From: Hordeum vulgare subsp. vulgare
Taxonomy: Eukaryota; Streptophyta; Magnoliopsida; Poales; Poaceae
Direction: 5' to 3'
NCBI RefSeq assembly: GCF_904849725.1
Contig: NC_058522.1
Span: 198,879,986-198,943,985 of the forward strand
Length of the DNA stretch: 64,000 bases
Part shown: piece after piece, positions 1 to 11,289 of the stretch
Layout of the letters: each line of letters opens with the position of its first letter
How positions within the stretch are numbered: position 1 is the stretch's first letter
Program-made: the position numbers and the translations under genes
The notes under the pieces: model-generated
What the model saw: only the letters and a program-made list of their open reading frames with translations
What the model was told of the DNA's origin: nothing
Database searches by the model: none

Positions 1-2805
1 AGTTCGCATATTTTAATTGAGTTTACTTCAAGTTTGGTATGACCTGCTGTGAAACAAAGTTTCCAAGATACCTCACAACCGCGGGCATGGCTTTTCGAAA
101 GATTTAACCCAGCAGGGGTGCTCCAATTAGTCCATCACAAACTACCACAAGCTGCATGGAAAACCTCAACCACGGAAAACCCGTAGTCTCCCCAGATTCC
201 CGTTGGAAGACCTCAAACTCGAGATAACCCAAAGTATCCTTGGAATCCCGTGCGCAAGACATTCGAGAAAGGTAAAACAAAGCCAGCAAGGCCACCCGAT
301 GTGCCAATGATCCCGATAGCACCCGTGTATCTTGTTCTCAGGGAACAATGAGATGAGCGCAGGGTACAGTGGCCTGATAGAAATCTCTGAGTTGCCCTGG
401 GGTGGCCCCACACATGACTCTGTTTAGGACCAGCACCATCCACATCGGCCCTCCATGTATTATGTTGAAATAATCCACGGGTAGCGCTAACTCCTTGTGC
501 ATTACTAACGGTGCTCAATATTAATATGTTGGGAAACTTTTGGGCCTTGCCGAAAGAGTTTTATCCCACAATTAAAATCAAGGGGGTCCCGATAACAACC
601 CCAAGCATGTTAGGAGCGCTCAATAAGGAACATAACACCGGTACACAAGTAACTAGGGCAGCAAAGGTGGAACAAAACACCCAGCCAAAAGGCCAAGCCT
701 TCGACCTTTTACCAAGTGTATAGGTGCATTAAATTAAATAGCAATAATATTGTGATATATCAAGGAATCCATGTTGTCACACGGAAATCAACTTGCACCT
801 ACAACTAGCAAAACTATAAGAAGGGTTGAGCAAGCGGTAACATAGCCAAACAAAGGTTTGCTAGGATGTCGAGGGGGTTAAAGGATTTTCATGGCTATGT
901 TGGGTGGGTTAAAATTGAAGTGGTTGGTAATGAGACATAATGATAGAAGCGAGATAACTAGCAAAGCAATGATAGTACTGGTATATAGAGAAATAATCAT
1001 CTTTCCTTTGACCCCGCTTGGGAGAAAACCGAATCCGTGAAGTAGACGAACCAACGTAGTCACAGGAATCCTCACACTCCGAAGCGGTTCGGAACTCTAT
1101 CAAGAAGAAACAATATAGAAAATAAACAATCAATAGACGATAAACACCATAACATATTCATGCTATGATGTGCAAACAAATATGATGCATGTACATTTAA
1201 TTATGCATGACATGACAAAGCACAACAATTAACTTCTTCACATTAAATGAAGCTCAATATGCAACGAGTTGCATATTGACTTAAATCCATATTTTAATTA
1301 CTTAGTTCACTCTGTTTAGATACATAACAATATTAAATGCTATTCAACAAGGATGGTCATGGCATAAGGTGGATATGGAATTAAGCAGTTTGAAATGGAG
1401 AAAGAGAACATACATATAACAGAATAATAACTCCATATTTAATAAAAATGTGGTTAATGTTGTTTTCACTAAACAATCATTTCAAATGTTGTTAATCATG
1501 ACAAGAGATGAAGCATCAACAACTACACCATCTAGGCATTTTAAATGAGGACGGAAACAACAAATAACAATTTTGAAAAGTCTACATACATAATTTTCGA
1601 ATTTGCTATTGTGCTTCCCTATTCACAATTTTATGTTTGTTAAACACCAAAATAAATTTCACCATCTTATTCTACACATTTTTCTAGTCAATTTACGTAT
1701 ATGGATCATTTAAATGAGAGTTGCGGTTATTTAGTTATAAATTCAACTGTTTTAACATGACATTATGCCAATTAATGCAAACAATGGGTTAAACATTTGT
1801 ATCATGCATGAAAGAGGGATATTGTGAATCTACATGAAATTCTCATAATTTTACATGTTTAAATCATTTTAATTTGATGCACGGTCATTTATTTGTGAGA
1901 AATGCAAATGATGGTGTTTTGTACATATAGAAAATCCTAGACAATTGGATTAATCGCAATGTAATGAAAAATACATACGGACCGAATGCACTGCTCTGGA
2001 CAAGCCCAACAACAGATCTGTCCCAAAATGGGTGAGGGTGCGTGTGCGCAAGGAAAAATATTGAGGCAGCTGGGAATCGAACCCAGGACCCCATGCATGT
2101 GGTGTGGCTGTGGTAGCCATCTCGGCTATGCTCATTTGCATGACATAACAGCAGGTGATCTCTACAATTATTGAAAGGAGCAGGTTGCTCTCACCATGGG
2201 CGAAGCCCACTCGGTGAGGAAGTTAAGGAAGGCCTGGACCGCCGGAGGCTTGTCCCAACCCAACGAGCGTGGGGCAGATCGCTCCTCCTGCTCGATCCCG
2301 ACGAGGCTCAAGGGGGCTGGTCAACGGAAGCGAGAGCGACGTCCATGGGAGTTCCCGGCGAGATGGATGGCTATGGCAGGACATGTGGAGGCCGGGAACG
2401 GGTTCCCTGGTCCGGATCTGGCTGGATCCGACCGACGGTGGGGCGGTTGGGACTCTCGCATGGAGATCGCCCATGGCGCATGGAGGGCGGCGGCTACCTA
2501 CGAAAGATACAGAGAGAGAGATGAGACGAGGGAAAGAGAGTTGCGGGGGGAAGAGGGTGCGAGGCGACGGGGACGCATCTTCGTCCGTGCTCTGGCAAAG
2601 GTAGGTGCGGCGAGGTCCGGCAGGTAGGCGAGCTCGGGGTTGCAGGGTCGGCCAGCAAGGTAGAGGCGCGCTGGATCGGGAGCCTCCTCCCAATCTAGAG
2701 CTCGAGGCGAGGGCGCGGGGGATGGCGCAACTGACCTAGACGTTGGTCGCCAGTTGTGGCCGGTGTGGCGTGGTCGGTGTCTAGGCAAGGCATGTGGTTC
2801 ATGGC
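1..2805 (-). mobile_element. Element L, long LTR, distal part (split by F1)
   Basis: Distal part of a long minus-strand LTR that leaves the window on the left. Bases 1-1200 resemble 48790-50000 in solo LTR R, in the same order and orientation (shared landmarks include ACCGCGGGCA and GGGGGTCCC followed by ATAACAACCCC), which shows the family relationship directly. Bases 1200-2040 are AT-rich with no coding signal, 2063-2136 is tRNA-like, and 2170-2800 is GC-rich. The remaining start of the LTR is at 47169-48016, beyond element F1. Several open frames cross the GC-rich part on both strands, but none has a recognisable domain and I do not call them genes. By comparison with R, roughly 0.7 kb of this LTR should lie left of base 1. 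Family name unknown to me. Confidence 0.6.
2063..2136 (-). pseudogene. tRNA-like relic inside the LTR of L
   Basis: On the minus strand there is an A-box-like TAGCCGAGATGG and, 33 bases later, a B-box GGTTCGATTCC. That is close to the spacing of internal RNA polymerase III promoters in tRNA genes. The T-arm (2070-2086) is perfect: a CTGGG/CCCAG stem around TTCGATT. A short D-stem GCC/GGC can also form. The acceptor stem does not pair, so this is a relic or a tRNA-derived module, not a working tRNA gene. Similar modules occur at matching places in solo LTR R. Confidence 0.6.
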
Positions 2806-3272
2806 CGAGGGAGTTCTAGATTAAGGCGTCCTCGGGCGGTCGCGTTATCCCTTATGGGTCGACCATATGGGCCACATCATTGCAGACCGGATTGTCTGAC
2901 AACTTTATGATCTAGATGGAATGCTCCGAAGACTCGGCGTGCACTCCAAGTCAAGCGGACTAGATCGGCCCATCTGTCCCCTACTGAGGTCGGTAACATG
3001 TAACTCTAGGAATCCTGGTGTCTATATAAACCAGAGGTTCTGATGCATATAGGCACGTCATATCATCTAGTGTTTAGCTCATACGATCTCGAGGTAGATC
3101 AACTCCGTAATCATCATCCTCATCAAAATAATCAAGAAGGAAGTAGGGTTTAACCTCGTCAAGAGGGCTCGAACCTAGGTAAATATTGCCCCCCTCTTGT
3201 CCTACCACCCATTGATCCAAGGTCCAAAGTTTGGGGGGGCCTACCCGAGAGCTACCGGTTTTGACACCGACA
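2806..3272 (+). repeat. F1 left (5') LTR
   Basis: Starts CGAGGGAGTTCTAG where TGAGGGAGT is expected and ends TTTTGACACCGACA. It aligns throughout with 46701-47168. A TATA box, TCTATATAAA, lies at 3021-3030, and the LTR is followed at once by the primer-binding region TTGGTGCTTTCACTGAGAGG (3273-3292), which fixes the orientation as plus. Confidence 0.85.
3021..3030 (+). promoter_or_regulatory. TATA box of F1 5' LTR
   Basis: TCTATATAAA in mid-LTR, with the equivalent at 46916-46925 in the 3' LTR. This position fits the U3/R boundary of a gypsy LTR. Whether it is used is not visible from sequence. Confidence 0.6.
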
Positions 3273-3641
3273 TTGGTGCTTTCACTGAGAGGTCTGTCGT
3301 TGGATTACTGGAAGGATCGATGGATCGCCTGATCACCAGTGATCGAATCAGCAACAGGGGTATCTTCTCCCTCGGACTGGTCCTCACGCTCAGCAGCATT
3401 GCGCCACGTGTGGACTCAACTGGCTTCGTCCCCACCCAAATCGGAGGCTTCGTCCCCGACCAGCGAATAAGGTTTGGAGATTTCGAATTCTCCGCCCACT
3501 CCTGGGGCAATCTGTTCCCCGCCAAAATCATGGCCTTTATTGATGAAACACAAAATCCCGAACCTTGAATCCGGGTCTCTTGTCCGGCCATGGCCTCGGT
3601 CCCCTCTGCGTCAAAGAGTCACCTTTGAGCTCGCACCCGAC
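3273..3641 (+). other. F1 primer-binding region and leader
   Basis: Begins TTGGTGCTTTCACTGAGAGG, the sequence that normally follows this LTR type and carries the primer-binding site. A plus-strand frame remains open through it from the LTR to a stop near 3568 but shows no domain. F2 inserted at its end; the host sequence resumes at 18498. Confidence 0.7.
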
Positions 3642-4063
3642 TGTCGGTGTCAAAACCGGCAGATCTCGGGTAGGGGGTCCCGAACTGTGGACCTTGGATC
3701 GATGGGTTGCAGGAGACGAAGGAGACGATGTTTACCCAGGTTCGGGCCCGCCTGATGGAGGTAAAACACTATGTCATGCTCTTGTTTATATTGATGATGA
3801 AGTATCGAGTACAGAGTTGATCTACCTCGAGATCATATGTTGTGGTCTAAACCCGAATGATGTAGATGTTATGTCTAATGAATATATATCAACTAGCCTG
3901 GCCTCGGCTTATATAATACACCGGAGGCCTAGGATAACAAGAATCCTAGTCGGCTACGTAGGTGTAGAGGAGTCCTTATCTTGATCACGTACCCAAAGTA
4001 GCCCAGGAGTCTGGCCCGTAGAGATAGGTCGGCCCGAGGACCCCTTAGTCCATGACTCCCTCA
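3642..4063 (-). repeat. F2 left LTR (its 3' LTR), with polypurine tract alongside
   Basis: Runs from TGTCGGTGTCAAAACCGG to GACTCCCTCA, 422 bp. On the minus strand TATTATATAAGC near 3909-3918 is TATA-like. The adjacent GTAGCCCCCGAAC (4064-4076) is the reversed polypurine tract, marking this as the 3' LTR. It lies only 369 bp from F1's left LTR, to which it is related in inverted orientation. Confidence 0.85.
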
Positions 4064-5001
4064 GTAGCCCCCGAACTGGCCGCCAATGCAGTAGTCTTGA
4101 TCTTTAACAGCTTCACGCGTACAAAGTGTTCGGCTTGCGGGGCGAGTTCTTCTCCCCATTTATGTTCGGCCAACGCCAGTTCGACACCCAATGACTTCCC
4201 AATTTCCGATCATAGCTCTTCAAGTTGGGGACACTCCTCGGTTCTTTCGAAATTTTCTTCATCTTCGATCGCCAATCTTGAATACAGATTCAACAAATCT
4301 TCCCATCACTGATCTTGAGGATCGCCAGGGTGAATCCGAAGAGTTTCACACGTCGGGCATCCAAGGAGCCCCTTTAAGTTATCAGCCTTCATTAATGCCT
4401 TGTGATTTTTCATGCACGCCTCGGGTTTGAAGTGTTACCCATGTGGCGGTGCCCTCATGCGTCTGAGATCCAATGCCGAATTGTATCTAAGGTGTCATTT
4501 TGTAGCCGAGCTCCAATGCTGCTCGGCATCCGAGGTGTCATTGATTACCTCGGCTTGAGAAAGTTTGAAGGAATTCAACCGAGCTTAAATGCTGAAATAG
4601 TCTTTTATGGAGCTAGCCATACGCATCTGAATTATAAGCCGGACTGCTCCCGAGGTGGTGCACCACCTCAGTCGTGGGCTGATTTTTTGTGGGTATATAG
4701 CCACTAGCCCTCAAGGTGCGCGTCTGTCTAAAACCTGAGATACACCTGTAGGAAAAAATAAATCTGATGATCCGAGTAGCTCCTGATACTCAGGTTGATT
4801 CACGAAATCGGTATGAGGATCAATTCCTTGCTCGGCAGCAAACTTTAGGAATTAAAACGCGGTGTGCAGTAGCCCCTGAGACTGAGGTTGGGTGCGCACG
4901 ACTGACCTGAGATCAAATCTTCTCAGAAAACGTATTCCACTTGTTGTGTGTGTTTTGACAACGCCATGGTGCAGGTCGGTAAGGAAGATGTTGAACTGCG
5001 G
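4064..5001 (-). other. F2 internal region, left part: non-coding, repeated polypurine-like blocks
   Basis: No coding domain on either strand. It contains reversed polypurine-like motifs near 4778 (GTAGCTCCTGATACT) and 4866 (GTAGCCCCTGAGACT), each followed by AGGTTG. A block around 4945-5001 (TGTGTTTTGACAACGCC, then GAAGATGTTGAACTG) recurs at about 16098-16160, beyond N. The region therefore looks like a decayed tandem array of roughly 100-200-bp units. Confidence 0.6.
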
Positions 5002-5557
5002 TGTCGGTGCACTAAAGACCGAGGTCTCCAGTGCCCCAGACTAGTGCGCGGACTCCGGCAGCCCCCTCCACAGCGGCAAGGCATCTCGCTGGAGCATAGG
5101 GCGGATGCAAGGCTCGGAAGCTCACCAAGTGCAGATTGCAAGCCCCCTGACAAGCGCTCGCTTGTTGGGAATGAAGGAGAGACCCCGGCAGGAGCTCCCC
5201 GCTGGGAAGATATACACTAACAAGGTGAGACCCTCCCGCAAAGGAAGCAGGACTGAGCCCCAGCAAGCCATCCTTGCTGGGAAGATTGACAAGGCCTCGG
5301 AAGGCCATCACCTCCCTGCCGAGAGGAATGAGAAGAGCCCCCGGCAAGGTAACCCTGCGAGGGAGGAAAAGAAGGCCCGAAGAGAGGCGTGGGCCTAGAG
5401 CGCCTTCACGTCCTGTGAACGCCTCCACCGACGAACACGCCACTGCCGATGCATGGACCACGTGTCCGCCCACACGCCAGCGCAATACCCCGAACTTGCC
5501 ACGTGTGGGTACGTGTCCAACTCCCCCTAACATGGTCAGGAAGTTTATCGAAGCATT
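5002..5557 (+). repeat. N left LTR, first part
   Basis: Starts TGTCGGTGCACTAAAGACC and matches 15049 onward (TGTCGTGCACTAAAGACG). It stops at the GCATT where copia inserted and resumes at 13795. Open frames of 90-173 codons run through it on both strands, but the second LTR carries the same frames with stops and no domain is recognisable, so they are not genes. Confidence 0.85.
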
Positions 5558-6695
5558 TGTTGGAAATATTCCCTAGAGGCAATGATAAAATAGTTATTGT
5601 TATATTCCCTATTACAAGATAATTTTTTATTATCCATGCTATAAATGTATTGAATGAAAACATAGATACATGTGTGGATACATAGACAAAACAATGTCTC
5701 TAGCAAGCCTCTAGTTGGCTAGCCAGTTGATCAATGATAGGCAAGGTTTTCTGACTACATGCAAGTGTTTTCACTTGATAACTGGATCACATCATTAGGA
5801 GAATCATGTGATGGACTAGACCCAAACTATGAACGTAGCATATTGATCGTGTCATTTCATTGCTATTATTTTCTGCGTGTCAAGTATTTACTCCTATGAC
5901 CATGAGATCATATAACTCACTGGCACTGGAGGAATACCTTGTGTGCATCAAACGTCGCAACGTAACTGGGTGACTATAAAGGTGTTTTACAGATATCTCC
6001 GAAGGTGTTCATTGAGTTAATATGGATCAAGACTGGGATTTGTCACTCCGTGTGACGGAGAGGTATCTCAGGGCCCACTCGGTAATACAACATCACACAC
6101 AAGCCTTGCAAGAAATGTGACTAAGTGTAAGTGACGGGATCTTGTACTATGAAACGAGTAAAGAGACTTGACGGTAACGAAATTGAAATAGGTATGAGGA
6201 TACCGACGATCGAATCTCGCGCAAGTAACATACCGAAGGACAAAGGGAATGACATACGGGATTATATGAATCCTTGGCACTGAGGTTCAACCGATAAGAT
6301 CTTCGGAGAATATGTAGGCTCCAATATGGGCATCCAGGTCCCGCTATTGGATATTGACCGAGGAGTGTCTCGGGTCATGTCTACATAGTTCTCGAACCCG
6401 CAGGGTCTGCACACTTAAGGTTCGATGATGTTTTAGTATACTTGAGTTATATGTGTGGTTACTGAATGTTGTTCGGAGTCCCGGATGAGATCACAGACGT
6501 CACGAGGGTTTCCTGAATGGTCCGGAAACAAAGATTGATATATAGGATGGTTTTATTTGGTCACCGGGATGTTTCGGGCAATTCCGGCAGTGTACCGGGT
6601 ACGTAGATCTAATCTCCACTCGTAGTTGGACATCACCATGATAGGTCTTCGTGTGCGTAGGAAATTTTTTGTTTCCCATGCAACATTCCCCAATA
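5558..6695 (+). repeat. Copia 5' LTR with internal deletion
   Basis: Only 1138 bp against 1821 bp for the 3' LTR. At 6597-6599 the sequence jumps from the equivalent of 13018 to that of 13695. GGG is shared by both break points, so the lost 676 bp probably went by short-homology recombination. The terminal CA has become TA. The deletion takes out the TATA box, so this LTR can no longer drive the element in the usual way. Confidence 0.85.
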
Positions 6696-7933
6696 GTGGC
6701 CTCATGAGCTAGGTTCATGCGTAGATGTTATCTCGAGTGGAACACAAAAGGTTTTGTTGATGGTGATGTTCGATTTGGCGGTATTGTTGGATTGAAGCGG
6801 CCCGGACCAACATAACTCGTACGCTTACGAGAGACTGGTTTCATCGCTTGACATGCAACCTCGTTGCATAAACATGACTGGTGGGTGCCTATTTCTTCCA
6901 CTTTAGTTGAATTGGTTTTTACCGAGGCTGTCCTTGGAGAGGTTAAATAGCAATTTGCACATCTCCGTTGTGGTTTTTGCGTAAGTAAGATGCGATCATT
7001 AGATACCCATAGCAGCCACGTAAAACATGCAACAACAAATTAGAGGACGTCTAACTTGTTTTTGCAGGGTATGCTTGTGATATGATATGGACAATGACGT
7101 GATGTGATATATTGGATGTATGAGCTGATCATGTTGTAATACTTAATACAGACTTGCACGTCGATGCTATGGCAACCGGGAGGAGCCATAGGGTTGTCTT
7201 TGAACTAACGTTTGTGTTTGCAGATGCGTTTACTATATCGCTAGGTAGTAGATTTAGTATTAATAGCATAGATAGCATGACAACCTCGATGGCGACACGT
7301 TGATGGATATCATGATAATGGAGATCATGGTGTGGTGCCGGTGACAAGAAGATCATGTCGGTGCTTTGGTGATGGAGATCAAGAAGCACAAGATGATGGC
7401 CATATCATGTCACTTATGAATTACATGTGATGTTAATCCTTTTATGCACCTTATTTTGCTTAGAACGATGGTAGCATTATAAGGTGAACTCTCACTGAAA
7501 TTTGAAGACAAAATTGTGTTCTCCCTGACTGTGCACCGTTGCGACAGTTCGTGGTTTCGAGACACCACGTGATGATCGGGTGTGATAGACTCAATGTTCA
7601 CATACAACGGGTGTAAAACAGTTGCACACACGGAACACTCGAGTTACACTTGACGATCCTAGTATGTGCAGACATGGCCTCGCAACACATGAGACCGAAA
7701 GGTCGAGTATGAATCGTATAGTTGATATGATTAGCATGGATATGCTTACCACTGAAACTATTCTCAACTCACGTGATGATCGGACTTGAGTTAGTGAATT
7801 TGGATCATGTACCACTCAAATGACTAGAGAGATGTACTTTTTGAGTAGGAGTTTATTAGTAATTTGACTAATTAAACTCTAATTATCTTAAACATAGTCT
7901 AAGTCCACTTTGCAATATTTGTGTTGTAGATCA
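6696..7933 (+). other. Copia primer-binding site and leader
   Basis: GTGGCCTCATGAGC at 6696-6709 stands where the primer-binding site TGGTATCAGAGC for initiator-Met tRNA is expected; several positions have changed. About 1.2 kb of untranslated leader follows up to the gag ATG. Several minus-strand open frames in it have no domain and are ignored. Confidence 0.7.
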
Positions 7934-8764
7934 ATGGCTCATGCAATTGTCACCCTGAGTTTTAATATGTTCCTAGAGAAAGCTAAGTTGAAAGATGATG
8001 GAAGAAACTTTGCAGATTGGGCTCATAATCTTAAGTTGCTCCTACAAGCTGGGAAGAAGGATTATGTCCTTAATGCTGCGCTAGGAGATTAACCACCCAC
8101 TATGGCTGACCAAGATGTTAGGAACGCTTGGTTAACACGTAAGGAGGACTACTCAGTAGTTCAATGTGCAATCTTGTATGGCTTAGAGTCGGGACTTCAA
8201 CGTCGCTTTGAGCGTCATAGAGCATATGAGATGTTCCAGGAGTTCATGTTTATCTTTCAGAAGAACGCCCGGATCGAGAGGTATGAGACCTCCGATAACT
8301 TCTATGCTTGCAAGTTGGAGGAGAATTCGTTTGTCAGTGAACATGTGCTCAAAATGTCTGGGTACTCAAACCGTCTAGCTGAGCTGGGGATGGAACTCCC
8401 GCAAGAGGCTATCACTGACAGAATTCTTCAATCACTCCCACCAATCTACAACAGCTTTGTGTTGAACTATAACATGCAAGGGATGAACATGTCACCCGGC
8501 GAGTTATTCGCAATGCTGAAAGTCGCAGAGTCAGAACTCCGGAAAGAGCATCAAGTGTTGATGGTCAATAAGACCACTAGTTTCAAGAAAAACGGCAAAG
8601 GCAAGAAGGGTAACTCCAAGAAGAGCTGCAAGCCTGTTGCCAATCCAACAAAGAAACCCAAGGCTGGGCCTAAGCCTGAAACAGAGTGTTATTATTGCAA
8701 GGGACTAGGTCACTAGAAGCGCAACTGCCCCAAGTATTTGGCTGATAAGAAGGCGGCCAAGTAA
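7934..8764 (+). pseudogene. Copia gag (broken)
   Basis: The frame starts MAHAIVTLSFNMFLEKAKL at 7934, a recognisable Triticeae copia Gag, which packages element RNA into cytoplasmic particles. It continues in one frame through the Gag core (residues near ELGMELPQEAITDRILQSLP) into a lysine-rich stretch and a zinc knuckle. Stops lie at 8090-8092 (TAA), 8714-8716 (TAG, within the knuckle just after CYYCKGLGH, where Trp is usual) and 8762-8764 (TAA). The ATG at 7934 suits this family; the open frame begins slightly earlier at 7910 but outside the conserved part. Confidence 0.85.
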
Positions 8765-9997
8765 AAATCAGGTATATTCGATATACCTGTTATTGTTGTT
8801 TACTTAACCAACTCTCTTAGTAGTGCCTGGGTATTTGATACCGGTTCTGTTGCTCATATTTGCAACTCGAAACAGGAACTGCGGAATAAACGAAGGCTCG
8901 CGAAGGATGAATTGACGATGCGCATGGGAAATGGTTCCAAGGTTGACGCAATTGCCGTCGGCACAGTTTCACTTCAGTTACCATCAGGATTAGTTATGAA
9001 CTTAAATAATTGTTATTTAGTGTCTGCATTAAGCATGAACATTATATCTGGATCTTGTTTATTGCGAGACATTTACTCGTTTAAGTCAGAGAATAATGGT
9101 TTTTCTATTTCTATGAGTAATATCTTTTATGGTCATGCACCCAATGTGAGAGGATTGCTCATATTGAATCTTGATAGCGATGATACACATATACATAACA
9201 TTGAGACCAAAAGAGTTAGAGTTAACAATGATAGTGCCATGTTTTTGTGGCAGTGCCGCTTAGGTCATATTGGTGTAAAGCGCATGAAGAAACTCCATTC
9301 CGATGGTCTTTTGGAGTCACTTGACTTTGATTCACTTGACACGTGCGAACCATGCCTCATGGGCAAGATGACTAAGACTCCATTCTCTGGAACAATGGAG
9401 CGTGCAAGTGACTTGTTGGAAATCATACATACCGATGTGTGCGGTCCGATGAGTGTGGAGGCACGCGGCGGATATCGTTATTTTCTCACCTTCAATGACG
9501 ATTTCAGTAGGTACGAATATATCTACTTGATGAAGCACAAGTCTGAAACGTTTGAGAAGTTCAAGCAATTTCAGGGTGAAGTTGAAAATCATCGTAACAA
9601 GAAGATCAAGTTCCTACGGTCTGATCGTGGGGGTGGATATGTGAGTTTCGAGTCTGGTGCTCACTTAAGACAATGTGGAATTGTTTCACAGTTGACACCG
9701 CCTGGAACACCACAGCGTAATGGTGTGTCCAAACATCATAATCGTACTTTGTTAGAAATGGTGCGATCTATGATGTCTCTTACCGATTTGCCGTTATCAT
9801 TTTGGGGTTATGCATTAGAGACAGTTGCAATCACTTTAAATAGGGCACCATCAAAATCCGTTGAGACGACACCATACGAATTGTGGTATGGCAAGAGATC
9901 GAAATTGTCGCTTCTTAAAGTTTGGGGATGTGATGCTTATGTCAAAAAGCTTCAGCCTGAAAGCTGGAACACAAAGCGGAAAAGTGCGTCTTCATAG
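8765..9997 (+). pseudogene. Copia protease and integrase (broken)
   Basis: Continues in the frame of gag. The aspartic protease site WVFDTGSVAHIC is intact (DTGS at 8837-8848). The integrase zinc region follows (HLGH-like CRLGHIG near 9256, CEPC near 9344), then the core with HTDVCGP near 9428 and RSDRGGGY near 9619. The catalytic glutamate, expected in a GVSERRN-like motif, is replaced by lysine (AAA at 9731-9733, GVSKHHN). One base is missing near 9962 in a run of A, which shifts the frame and ends the protein at 9997; the next segment continues in another frame. Protease cuts the polyprotein and integrase inserts the cDNA. Confidence 0.85.
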
Positions 9998-9999
9998 GT

Positions 10000-11289
10000 T
10001 ACCCAAAGGAGACAGTTGGGTACACCTTCTATTTCAAAGCCGAGGGCAAAGTGTTTGTTGCTAAAAATGGAGCTTTTCTTGAGAAGGAGTTTCTCTCGAA
10101 AGAATTGAATGGGAGGAAGATAGAACTTGATAAGGTTGTTGAACCTCTAGTCCCTCTATGTGGTGGCGCAGGGCAAGGGGAACCCCCTGTCGTTGCAGCG
10201 CCGGTTGAGGAGGAAGTTGATGATGATGATCATGAAACTTCGGATCAAGTTCCTATCAGACCTCGCACGTCGACAAGATCACGTACTACTCCTGAGTGGT
10301 ACGGTAATCCTGTCTTATCAATCATGTTGTTAGAAAACAATGAACCTGTGAATTACGAAGAAGCAATGGTGGGCCTGGATTCCAACAAATGGCTGAAGGC
10401 CGTGAAGTCCGAGATAGGATCTATGTACGAAAAGAAAGTGTTGACTTTGGAAGTACTACCTGAAGGCCGCAAGGCTATTCAGAACAAATGGATCTTTAAG
10501 AAGAAGATGGACGCAGACGGTAATGTGACTGTTTATAAAGCTCGACTTGTGGCAAAGGGTTTTTCACAAGTTCAAGGAGTTGACAACGATGACACGTTCT
10601 CACCGGTAGCGATGCTGAAGTCCGTCTGAATCATGTTAGCAATAGCTGCATTTTTCAATTATGAAATCTGGTAGATGGATGTCAAAATGGCGTTCCTTAA
10701 CGGTTTTGTGAAGGAAGAGTTGTATATGATGCAACCCGAAGGTTTTTTCGATCCAAAGAATGCTAACAAAGTATGCAAGCTCCAGCGATCCATTTATGGA
10801 CTGGTACAAGCATCTCGGAGTTGGAATAAGCACTTTGATGAGGTGATCAAAGCATTTGGGTTTATACAAGTGGTTGGAGAATCTTGTATTTACAAGAAAG
10901 TGAGTGGGAGCTCTGTGGCGTTTCTAATATTATATGTGGATAACGTATTATTGATTGGAAGTAACATGGAGTTTTTGGAGAGCGTAAAGGATTACTTGAA
11001 TGAAAGTTTCTCTATGAAGGACCGAGGAGAAGTTGCTTACATTCTAGGCATTAAGATCTATAGGGATAGATCAAAACGCCTGATAGGACTTTCACAAAGC
11101 ACATACCTTGATAAAGTTTTGAAGAAGTTCAAAATGGAACAGTCCAAGAAAGGGTTCTTGCTAGTGTTACAAGGTATAAAATTGAGTAAGACTCAGTACC
11201 CAGCAACTGCGGAAGATAGAGAACAAATGAGTTCCGTCCCCTATGCTGCAGCCATAGGTTCTATCATGTATGCAATGTTGTGCACTTAG
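10000..11289 (+). pseudogene. Copia reverse transcriptase (broken, YVDN)
   Basis: From the end of integrase through an acidic linker (EEEVDDDDHET) into RT, with KWIFKKKMDADGNV, YKARLVAKGF and DVKMAFLNGF. Stops at 10627-10629 (TGA) and 10672-10674 (TAG) lie between the fingers and palm. The catalytic YVDD box reads YVDN (10933-10944, last codon AAC), removing a metal-binding aspartate. An extra T near 11287 shifts the frame and stops the protein at MYAMLCT. RT makes the cDNA copy; this one could not work. Confidence 0.85.

Noticed and set aside
2063..2136. Functional tRNA gene
   Set aside because: The T-arm and both boxes are good but the acceptor stem does not pair.
2171..2790. Coding genes in overlapping GC-rich open frames on both strands
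   Set aside because: Frames overlap on both strands, have no domain and lie in the GC-rich part of an LTR.
4923..5663. Genes at the N left LTR (frames up to 173 codons)
   Set aside because: They are LTR sequence; the second LTR of N carries altered versions with shifts and stops.
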